Positions 6,449 to 14,400 of a stretch of 16,653 nt of DNA are shown one piece after another (position 1 is the first letter of the stretch; every line of letters begins with the position of its first letter). A program made the translations under genes and the position numbers. The stretch lies in assembly GCA_029261435.1 (NCBI GenBank), contig JAJDBI010000073.1, forward strand, positions 1 through 16,653. The letters are read 5' to 3'. The notes under the pieces are model-generated. The model made no database searches, was not told where the DNA came from, and worked only from the letters and a program-made list of their open reading frames with translations. This DNA is from Nitrospinaceae bacterium (GTDB lineage: Bacteria; Nitrospinota; Nitrospinia; Nitrospinales; VA-1).

Positions 6449-8578
6449 ATGAATCACAGGGAGAAAATTGAAATTTTAATGCAGGTTTCTTTTTTGGAAT
6501 CCATATCAGAACCTGAGTTGAATCGCTTTCTTGAGGAATGCGAGACCGTTTCTCTGCATCCGAAAGAAGTCTTTTTTGAAGAGGGATCATTCAGCGAAAC
6601 CATGTATATCGTTTTGTCTGGGGAGGTAGAGATATACAAGGAGAGCAAGAAAATTGCTTCTCGAAAACAGGGGGATTTTTTTGGCGAAATGGCCTTGTTG
6701 GAATCAAAACCACGATCGGCGAGTGTCCGCTCTTGCACGGAAACATTACTTCTGGAAATAAGTAAAAAGCAATTTGAGTCTTTTTTGGTTTCAAATTCCG
6801 AAATTATTTTAGCGATCTTAAAAGCGTTATCAAGTCGAAGCCGGGAGGAGTTGGAGGTCATAAACTGGGGTTTCATGGAGTTGCGAAAGAGTGAACACCG
6901 GTATAGAGGTATTGTTGAAGCCATATCGGACATTGTTTTCCAAGTAGACCCGGATGGGACCATTGTCTTTGTCAATTCAGCGGTATCTCTCCTGGGTTAT
7001 GACCCCGTTCAATTAACAGGTCAACCGTTTACAAGTTTTATTGGAACGAAGGATAAAGATTTTCCTTATCCACTTATTTTAACCAAACGTGTTGGAAAGC
7101 GCTCAACCCTCAACCAAGAAGTAACATTACAGCTGGGTGAAAGTTCTGATGCGCCGGACACCTCGATCACCTTGCTCATGAGTTCGTTCGGTTTATGGGA
7201 TAACTTGGACCAGAATCTTAAGAAAAAAGAGTCTCAAAAACAATTTTTGGGTACTGTGATCGTGGGGCGAGACATAACGGAGCGCAAAAAATCAGAAGAA
7301 TCTTTACAAAAAGCGCACGATGAATTGGAGTTCCGCGTAAAGGAGCGTACCGCTAAGCTGGATCAATTGAATAAAGCTTTGCAAGACGAAGTTAAGGTTC
7401 ACATGGGAACAATGAAGAAATTACAAAAAGCAAAGGAAGACGCCGAGCGGGCAAGTCGGGCCAAGTCTGAATTTATGTCAAGAATGAGTCATGAACTCAG
7501 GACACCCTTGAATGCTATTTTAGGTTTCTCTCAGTTGCTTGCCATGAACCCACTAAACATGACTTCTGTTCAAAGAGATGATGTCAGTCTAATTGGAAAA
7601 GCCGGGCAGCACTTATTAGACCTTATCAATGAGGTGCTTGACCTGTCTGCTATCGAAAGAGGCAAGATGGAAATTCGCCAACAAAACGTCGATGTGGATA
7701 AGGTGCTTGAAGATGTGGTTTTACTGCTTAAGCCTTTGGCTGATGAGCGAAATATCAAAATAATCAAAAATTTTTCGAAAGATACAGATCACTTTATATT
7801 TGTAGATATTCAAAGGTTCAAGCAGGTGCTGATCAATCTGGTTTCAAACGCAGTAAAATATAACTGTGAGAATGGAACAGTCACAATTTCCAGAAATAAA
7901 ATATCTTCTGATAGAATTAGAATCGATATTGAAGACACAGGCCTGGGAATATCTTTAGAGAGTCAAAGTGAAATATTCGAGCCCTTTAACCGACTTGCTG
8001 ATAACCCTTCTCTGATAGAAGGAACCGGAATTGGTCTTTCGATAACCAAATATCTTGTCGAATTGATGGGGGGAACAATTGCATTAAAGAGCACTTTGGG
8101 TGAGGGCAGTTGCTTCAGTGTTGAGTTTAATGAAGAGAGGGTACCTGAGAATCAAACGCTGCAAACTCCAGACCGACCCAAAGTGGAACCGGTGAAGAAA
8201 GGTTCAACTTCACAATTTACGTTACTTTATATTGAGGATAACGCCGAAAGCCGGATGTTGATGGACCAGGTCATTTCAAAACGTCCCAGAATCCAATATT
8301 TTTCAGCCTCAAATATGCAGTCAGGAATCGACCTGGCGCAAATGCATATCCCGGACCTTATTATTCTGGATATAGATCTGCCCGATATAAATGGCATTGA
8401 GGGTATCGAAATACTTAAAAATATAGAGGAAACAAAAGAAATACCTGTGATTGCGTTGAGTTCCAATACATTTCCATACCAAATTGAAGAGGCTATGGAG
8501 GCTGGGTTTACGAAATATTTTGTTAAGCCTCTAGAAATCAGTCAATTCCTGGAAATGTTGGACAAGATGTCGGTTTGA
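6449..8578 (+). CDS. Soluble hybrid histidine kinase: cNMP-binding, PAS, HisKA, HATPase, receiver
   Basis: A 709-residue signalling kinase without membrane segments. In order: a cyclic-nucleotide-binding beta-roll (about 10-130) whose phosphate-binding cassette GDFFGEMALLESKPRSASV (75-93) keeps the Glu and Arg used for cAMP/cGMP binding; a PAS domain (about 148-275, QVDPDG.I.FVN); a coiled coil (about 278-340); HisKA with phosphoacceptor H348 in SHELRTPLNAI; HATPase with N-box N467, G1 D496-TGLG and G2 GTGIGL (525-530); and a C-terminal receiver (about 590-709) with acidic pair E596/D597, phosphoacceptor D641, S671 and K693. All key residues are present, so it should autophosphorylate and pass phosphate to its own receiver. 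No output domain or adjacent regulator gene is seen, so its partner is elsewhere. It responds presumably to a cyclic nucleotide and to a PAS ligand; which ones is unknown. It converges on a sensor-only paralogue 37 bases downstream. Confidence 0.93.
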   Translation: MNHREKIEILMQVSFLESISEPELNRFLEECETVSLHPKEVFFEEGSFSETMYIVLSGEVEIYKESKKIASRKQGDFFGEMALLESKPRSASVRSCTETLLLEISKKQFESFLVSNSEIILAILKALSSRSREELEVINWGFMELRKSEHRYRGIVEAISDIVFQVDPDGTIVFVNSAVSLLGYDPVQLTGQPFTSFIGTKDKDFPYPLILTKRVGKRSTLNQEVTLQLGESSDAPDTSITLLMSSFGLWDNLDQNLKKKESQKQFLGTVIVGRDITERKKSEESLQKAHDELEFRVKERTAKLDQLNKALQDEVKVHMGTMKKLQKAKEDAERASRAKSEFMSRMSHELRTPLNAILGFSQLLAMNPLNMTSVQRDDVSLIGKAGQHLLDLINEVLDLSAIERGKMEIRQQNVDVDKVLEDVVLLLKPLADERNIKIIKNFSKDTDHFIFVDIQRFKQVLINLVSNAVKYNCENGTVTISRNKISSDRIRIDIEDTGLGISLESQSEIFEPFNRLADNPSLIEGTGIGLSITKYLVELMGGTIALKSTLGEGSCFSVEFNEERVPENQTLQTPDRPKVEPVKKGSTSQFTLLYIEDNAESRMLMDQVISKRPRIQYFSASNMQSGIDLAQMHIPDLIILDIDLPDINGIEGIEILKNIEETKEIPVIALSSNTFPYQIEEAMEAGFTKYFVKPLEISQFLEMLDKMSV

Positions 8579-8615
8579 AAAAGGCAGGCTATTAGCGCGG
8601 AGGACATTCGAAAAA

Positions 8616-9470
8616 CTACATTAGAAGATCCATTTTTCCAGTGCGGGCGACCAGTAATGTTCCTAAAAATTCTTTTTGGGCGTTCTTTTTCAAAACCATT
8701 TCCTGCGGAACATTCCACATCCCTGAAGCGTTTACCAGAAAGCTTAAGTTCCAAATAAGGCCATACAGACTGGAATGCGGGTTAACCTTCAGGGCTACCT
8801 CCATATTGGTAGTTGTACGAGGCCCGACTCGACGGGTCAAAATGTGATGTCTTCTCGTGTCACCCAGTTTTCCATCAAATATTTCAATAAAAGGCTTGCC
8901 TATCAACTCTTCCACCTCATACCCCAAAGTGCTGACCGACTCATTGGCGAAAGAAATGTTTCCATCAGGATCGACTTGGATAATCAGGTCGGATATTGAC
9001 TCGATGATCTCTCGGTATTTTTCTTCACTCCGTTTCAATTCCCCGAAACCGGAGTCAATGGCATCGAGGTCTGCCCGGTTTCTTTTTGAAAGGGTTGTTA
9101 AAATATCCCAGATAATTTTTGGGTTGGTGCCGATGTAATTAAAAAAGGTTCCTTTATCAATTTCCAGTAATACAGAGTCAGCAACTGCTTTGACACTTGC
9201 AGAGCGGGGTTTGGATTCAAGCAATGACATCTCCCCAAAAAAATCGCCGACTTTCATGAAAGCGATGTGCCTGTGCTGCCTGTAAACTTCAAGCTCTCCG
9301 CCGAGGACGATGAACATGCTTTCTTTAAATGATTTTTCGGCAAACAGAGACTGACCAGCCTTCAATGAAATACTCTCGCAGGCATAAAGGAGATACCAGA
9401 GATCATCATCCTGAATAAATCGGGAGAACGAAACCTGTTTTAAAGCTGATAATTTTTGGCGTGGTTTCAT
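8616..9470 (-). CDS. Sensor-only protein: cNMP-binding plus PAS domains, paralogue of the neighbouring kinase
   Basis: A 284-residue protein that aligns without gaps to the N-terminal sensor half of the kinase at 6449: 97 of the first 200 residues are identical by hand count. It has a cyclic-nucleotide-binding domain (about 10-130, cassette GDFFGEMSLLESKPRSASV at 75-93) and a PAS domain (about 148-275, QVDPDG.ISFAN). The similarity ends at QKEFLGTLLVAR (265-276), where the kinase enters its coiled coil. The protein stops 8 residues later (TGKMDLLM), so coiled coil, HisKA, HATPase and receiver are absent. Other frames beyond the stop do not restore a kinase sequence, so a simple frameshift does not explain it. 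It may be a functioning single-module sensor or adaptor, or a decayed duplicate; conserved cassette residues and an intact frame favour a function. No signal peptide or membrane segment; cytoplasmic. The ATG at 9470 aligns with the kinase start. Confidence 0.82.
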   Translation of the reverse strand: MKPRQKLSALKQVSFSRFIQDDDLWYLLYACESISLKAGQSLFAEKSFKESMFIVLGGELEVYRQHRHIAFMKVGDFFGEMSLLESKPRSASVKAVADSVLLEIDKGTFFNYIGTNPKIIWDILTTLSKRNRADLDAIDSGFGELKRSEEKYREIIESISDLIIQVDPDGNISFANESVSTLGYEVEELIGKPFIEIFDGKLGDTRRHHILTRRVGPRTTTNMEVALKVNPHSSLYGLIWNLSFLVNASGMWNVPQEMVLKKNAQKEFLGTLLVARTGKMDLLM

Positions 9471-9495
9471 ATGAAAAAATTTATGTAGTAAATAT

Positions 9496-9518
9496 AGCTA
9501 CCCTATTATTGGGTAGCT
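9496..9518. repeat. Perfect 8-bp inverted repeat with 7-base loop
   Basis: AGCTACCC (9496-9503), TATTATT, GGGTAGCT (9511-9518). It sits 25 bases upstream of the sensor-paralogue ATG (9470). No T-run follows on either strand, so it is not a typical intrinsic terminator. It could be an operator or a 5'-leader hairpin of the leftward gene. Confidence 0.5.
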
Positions 9519-9525
9519 TATGCCT

Positions 9526-9647
9526 GTTGGAGTTAATTAGCAAATTGAAATGGATTCATGAGTGAGAAAATAAAAAGTAATATATCCCCTGTGCGATAAT
9601 TTTATTCTTGTTGGATTAATTTAGCAACGCGAAAATGAAAAATTCAT
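9526..9647. repeat. Imperfect direct repeat, two copies 84 bases apart
   Basis: Copy 1 at 9526-9559 and copy 2 at 9610-9647 share GTTGGA, TTAATT, AGCAA, GAAA, TG and ATTCAT in the same order, differing by short indels. They lie in the divergent region upstream of the transporter gene. Confidence 0.45.
9590..9600 (+). promoter_or_regulatory. Extended -10-like element upstream of the transporter gene
   Basis: TGTGCGATAAT contains TG-n-GATAAT, an extended -10 element (hexamer at 9595-9600). No good -35 is found 16-18 bases upstream. The same 11 bases occur before the M16 peptidase gene at 14930-14940. A start near 9607 would give a long leader of about 177 nt. Confidence 0.3.
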
Positions 9648-9783
9648 ACAATAGCAAGCTTATGAAAGCAAATACTCACTTTATTTCCTGAGTCTTTGTT
9701 TCTGAGGGGGAAAATTAACTTCTTCCATGCCTACATAAGAGGTAGTATCGTTTCGGTAATTTTTTAGGAGCTACAATTTTCTA

Positions 9784-11325
9784 ATGGCGACGACTTTTAA
9801 CAAGCAGTTGTTGGTTCTGGCTACGGGAGCAGCTGCTTTTCTAGCACTCCTTGCTATGCCGACCCTTGAAGGCTTAACGCCTGAAGGACAACGTATGCTT
9901 GCAGTGACTGCTCTCATGGCCATCTGGTGGATTGGCGAAGGGACTTCGCTGGCGGGGACGGCACTTCTTCCTCTGGTATTATTTCCATTATTGGGCGTTC
10001 TACCCAGCAAATTGGTTGCGCCCAATTACGCCAATCATCTAATATTCCTGCTTCTTGGCGGATTCATGATTGCACTTGCCATGGAGAAATGGAACTTTCA
10101 TAAACGCCTGGCGTTGTGGATCATTTTAGCGATAGGCACACGACCTCAGCGTCTGGTTCTGGGGTTCATGGCGGCCACGGCTTTTTTGTCGATGTGGATT
10201 TCCAACACCGCATCGACCATGATGATGTTTCCGGTTGCAATGGCGGTTGTGCGGCAAATTGCTCTCGATGCGTCTTTGGAAGGTGTGAGAAACTCTGAAT
10301 CGCAAACACAAATTGAAAATGGACTAGGACTCGTCCTCATGCTGAGCCTGGCTTATTCTGCCAGTATCGGTGGGGTGGGTACCCTCATTGGCACTGCTCC
10401 CAATATAATTTTTGCTGGTTTTTACAAAAAACTGTTCCCGGATAACCCGGAAATCACTTTTTTTCAGTGGATGGTGATGGCGATTCCCGTGGTGATGGTT
10501 TTTATACCTATCGTATGGATGTATCTCTGTCGATTTGTGTCGCCCATCCCATTGAAAAATATTTCAGGGGGCAGCCATGAAATCATTCAACGGGAGTTGG
10601 AAGATTTAGGTCCTATCAACCGTGCTGAAAAAACTGTGGCAGTGGTATTCTGCTGCACGGCCTTTTTATGGATATTTCGTCAACCGATTTCACTTGGGGG
10701 ATTTGTATTGCCCGGTTGGTCGGGGTTATTTTCTCATCCCAAATATCTACATGATTCCACCGTAGCCATGGCGATGGGTATTTTGTTAATGATCCTACCT
10801 GTTGATGGAGTAAAAGGGCGAGACTTGAACGGTAAACGCGAATTCTTTGTGCTCGACTGGAAAACTGTACAGGGTAAAATTCCCTGGGGCATTTTGCTTT
10901 TGATTGGCGGTGGGTTTGCATTGGCAGGAGGGTTTGGAGCGACCGGGCTCGATAAATGGATTGGTGGAAAACTCACAGGCATAGAGGATTGGCCTTTGTG
11001 GTGTGTGGTGCTCAGTATTTGTCTTGCCATTACGTTTTTGACAGAGTTAACTTCAAACACAGCCACCACTACGATGATTCTTCCTATACTCGGTGTGTCG
11101 GCGGTGGCGGGCAATATCCATCCTTTATTTTTTATGGTGCCGGCAACATTAGCAGCATCCTTCGCTTTCATGTTGCCTGTTGCGACACCACCAAATGCTA
11201 TTGTGTTTGGCAGTAGCTGGGTGACGATTCCTCAAATGTCACGTGCCGGGCTGGTTCTTAATTTTTTGGGAGCGGGCGTCGTGACGACCGCTGTTCTGCT
11301 TTTAGTTGAATTTCTGTTTCTTTAG
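9784..11325 (+). CDS. SLC13/DASS family sodium-coupled anion (dicarboxylate-type) transporter
   Basis: A 513-residue integral inner-membrane carrier, about 11-12 hydrophobic segments, typical length for the divalent anion:sodium symporter family. Both family SNT motifs are present, S140-N141-T142 in SMWISNTASTMMMFP and S424-N425-T426 in ELTSNTATTTMILP. These occupy the two inverted-repeat hairpin tips that bind substrate carboxylate and Na+ in VcINDY. The matching unwound-helix regions IGGVGTLIGTAPN (195-207) and LPVATPPNAIVFGS (464-477) are also intact. Succinate, malate or fumarate are the usual substrates, but sulfate or other anions cannot be excluded from sequence. The ATG is preceded by AGGAG (9766-9770) at a rather long 13-base spacing. 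It sits alone between a divergent regulator-like gene and dnaE, so no context fixes the substrate; the sdhABE block elsewhere in the window makes C4-dicarboxylate uptake plausible but is not linked. Confidence 0.9.
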   Translation: MATTFNKQLLVLATGAAAFLALLAMPTLEGLTPEGQRMLAVTALMAIWWIGEGTSLAGTALLPLVLFPLLGVLPSKLVAPNYANHLIFLLLGGFMIALAMEKWNFHKRLALWIILAIGTRPQRLVLGFMAATAFLSMWISNTASTMMMFPVAMAVVRQIALDASLEGVRNSESQTQIENGLGLVLMLSLAYSASIGGVGTLIGTAPNIIFAGFYKKLFPDNPEITFFQWMVMAIPVVMVFIPIVWMYLCRFVSPIPLKNISGGSHEIIQRELEDLGPINRAEKTVAVVFCCTAFLWIFRQPISLGGFVLPGWSGLFSHPKYLHDSTVAMAMGILLMILPVDGVKGRDLNGKREFFVLDWKTVQGKIPWGILLLIGGGFALAGGFGATGLDKWIGGKLTGIEDWPLWCVVLSICLAITFLTELTSNTATTTMILPILGVSAVAGNIHPLFFMVPATLAASFAFMLPVATPPNAIVFGSSWVTIPQMSRAGLVLNFLGAGVVTTAVLLLVEFLFL

Positions 11326-11374
11326 CTTTAAGCCTCAATAAATTAATAGCTTAGGGCCTATCGTTTCAGGGTGG

Positions 11375-11403
11375 TTGCTTTAAGGTAGGCAAACTGGTAT
11401 TTA
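11375..11403 (+). promoter_or_regulatory. Candidate extended -10 promoter immediately before dnaE
   Basis: TTGCTT (11375-11380), 17-base spacer ending in TGG, then TATTTA (11398-11403), so a TG-n extended -10 is also present. Transcription would start near 11410, at the dnaE ATG (11411), implying a leaderless or nearly leaderless transcript. No Shine-Dalgarno sequence is visible before the ATG. Confidence 0.35.
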
Positions 11404-11410
11404 GTGTGTC

Positions 11411-14400
11411 ATGAACCCTTCCAACTTCGTACATCTTCATCTTCATACTTCATATAGTTTGCTGGACTCGTCGATCCGCCACTCTGCTCTATTTGAAAAA
11501 GCGGCGGAGTTTGGCATGCCTGCTGTGGCGATGACCGATCATGGCAATATGTTTGGGGCGGTGGAATTTTATAACGCAGCCCGAAAACATGGCATTAAAC
11601 CGATCCTCGGGTGCGAGGTATATGTTGCACCCGATAGCCGCCTTGAGAAAAGCTCGAAAGATGGTCTTCGAGATGCATCTTATCATCTCATCCTTCTTTC
11701 CGAAAATGAGACAGGTTATAAAAACCTCCTGAAACTGGTTACCAAGGGATATCTGGAAGGCTTCTATTACAAGCCGCGTATTGACAAGGAACTGCTTGCC
11801 GAACATTCAGAAGGATTGATTGCTTTAAGTTCCTGTGTTCGTGGTGAGGTGGCTCATAACGTGAACCGGGAGAATGTTCCTCGCGCTATCAAGGTAGCCG
11901 GCCAGTATGCGGAGATAATGGGCGAGAATAATTTTTTTCTCGAACTGCAAAATCACCAACTGGAAAATCAGGACAGGATCAACAAGGAACTGATTGGTAT
12001 TGGTAAAAAGCTGGGACTGCCAGTGGTGGCCACCAACAACTGCCATTATATCGACAAGTCAGACTTTCGTGCGCATGAAATTCTGTTGTGTCTGCAGACA
12101 GGAAAAACCATCACAGATCCTTACCGCATGCAGTATCCCAAAGACGAGTTTTATTTCAAATCGCCGCAGGAAATGATCGCTCTGTTCAAGGAAACTCCTG
12201 AAGCGATTGCAAATACATTGAAAATTGCCGAACGTTGTGAACTGGAGCTGGAATTTGACAAGCTCAACTTGCCCGACTACCCGATTCCGGAATCTTATAC
12301 GCTTGTGACCTATCTGGATGAACGGTCACGCGAAGGACTGGAGAAAAGATTCCAAGAGTTGACTGAGCGCAAGATTGCGTTTGATCGTGAGAGTTATGTG
12401 AATCGGTTGAACCGTGAGCTGGGTATCATCGAGAAAATGGGCTACCCCGGTTATTTTCTTATTGTATGGGATTTCATTCACTACGCTAAAAAGCAGGGCA
12501 TACCAGTTGGGCCTGGTCGTGGGTCTGCGGCAGGGAGTGTGGTGGCCTATGCTTTAGAAATCACTGATATCGATCCGCTGCAATACGATTTGCTATTCGA
12601 GCGGTTTTTGAATCCAGAGAGAGTGAGCATGCCGGATATTGATATTGATTTCTGCATGGATGGACGAGACGACGTGATCAAATACGTCACCGAAAAGTAT
12701 GGTGGTAACCAGAACGTGACCCAGATCATCACATTTGGCAGTATGAACGCCAAGGGAGTCATCCGCGATGTTGGACGAGTTCTGGATATGACTTATGGAG
12801 AAGTCGACAAGCTCGCAAAACTGGTTCCCAACAAACTGAACATCACTCTTAAGGATGCATTCAAAGAAGAACCGCAATTTGACAAACTGCGCAAGGAAAA
12901 TCCGCAGGTAGCAGAACTATTGGATATCGCCAAAAACCTGGAAGGGCTACAGCGACATTGCTCAACCCATGCAGCAGGGGTGGTTATTTCATCCAAAGCT
13001 CTGACCGATTTTTGTCCTCTCTACAAAGGTGGCAATGACGAGGTGGTGACTCAGTATGCCATGGGCAGTGTGGAAATGCTGGGACTGCTGAAAATGGATT
13101 TTCTTGGTTTGAGAACTCTGACTGTGATCGATAATGCCTTGAAAATGATCAAGGCATCTAAAAATATTGATCTTGATATCGGAGGCATCCCCATGGATGA
13201 CCCGGCGACCTACCAGCTCCTTTGCGACGCGAAAACGCTTGGGGTTTTCCAGTTGGAAAGCTCGGGAATGCGTGACCTGCTCAAGAAATTAAAGCCGGAC
13301 TGTTTTGAAGATATCATCGCTCTTTTGGCGATGTATCGACCGGGTCCTCTGGAAAGCGGCATGGTGGATGATTATGTCAAGCGCAAACATGGCACTATGG
13401 TCGAGAAATATGATTTGCCGCAGTTGGAATCCATTCTCAAAGAAACGCATGGCGTTATTTTGTATCAGGAGCAGGTCATGAAGATCGCCGCCGTGTTAGC
13501 AGGGTTTAGCCTGGGTGATGCAGACTTATTGCGCCGAGCAATGGGTAAAAAGAAGGCCGAAGAGATGGCCGCCCAGCGTGAAAAGTTCATGGCAGGGTCA
13601 CAGGTTAACAAGTTTGACGCGAAAAAATCTGAAAAGATATTTGACCTGATGGAAAAGTTTGCCGGGTATGGATTCAATAAATCGCATAGTGCTGCGTATG
13701 CGCAGGTTTCTTACCAGACGGCTTACCTGAAAGCCCATTACCCGCTTGAATTTTTTGGTGCCTTGATCACCAGTGACATGGATAACACGGACAAGGTTCT
13801 GCGCTACATCCACGATTGCCGTGAAATGAAGATCACTGTACAACCTCCAGATGTGAATTTGAGCCAGAGAGATTTTTCAGTCTTCGATAATGTATTGGTC
13901 TTTGGTCTTGGAGCTATTAAAAATGTCGGAAGCAAAGCCATCGATAATATCATCGAAGCCAGGCAGGAGTTGAGCCGGTTCACATCGTTAGAGCAGTTGT
14001 GCGAGAACGTGGATATGCAGTTGGCCAACAAACGGGTTTTTGAAAGCTTGATTAAAAGTGGTGCCTGCGACTCCCTGGGGCAAGGCCGGGCACAGATGAT
14101 GAGTGATCTGCAAGCCCGTATGGAACAGGGCCAAGCCAAGCAAAGAGACCGGGAGCTGGGGCAGTCCAGTATGTTCGATTCTTTCAAGGAGGATGTGGCG
14201 GAAGGTAAACCCTCTGCCGAAACTGTGCAAGAATGGAACGATGCTGATCGGCTTCGGCTGGAAAAGGAGAGTATTGGATTTTATATCACAGGACATCCAT
14301 TGGATGTGTTTACCCGGGAGTTGGCCTGGTTCACGGATGCGACTTCTGCGTCCATAGCGGAATCGGGGAACAAAAAAAAGGTCAGTCTCGCTGGCATCCC

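Larger units (their letters stand above)
9471..9783. other. Divergent intergenic region between the sensor paralogue and the DASS transporter
   Basis: These 313 AT-rich bases contain no supported gene. They hold a perfect hairpin (9496-9518), an imperfect direct repeat (9526-9559 and 9610-9647), an extended -10-like word (9590-9600) and the transporter ribosome site AGGAG (9766-9770). The word AGCAA recurs at 9539, 9623, 9653 and 9667. Confidence 0.65.

Noticed and set aside
8542..8754. Minus-strand frame overlapping the 3' ends of the kinase and the sensor paralogue, considered as a frameshifted continuation of the paralogue
   Set aside because: Its translation (NGSSNVVFRMSSALIACLF) shows no HisKA, coiled-coil or receiver sequence, so it does not restore a kinase.
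11328..11353. Possible terminator after the transporter gene (TAAGC ... GCTTA)
   Set aside because: Only a 5-bp stem with a 15-base AT loop and no T-run; too weak to call.
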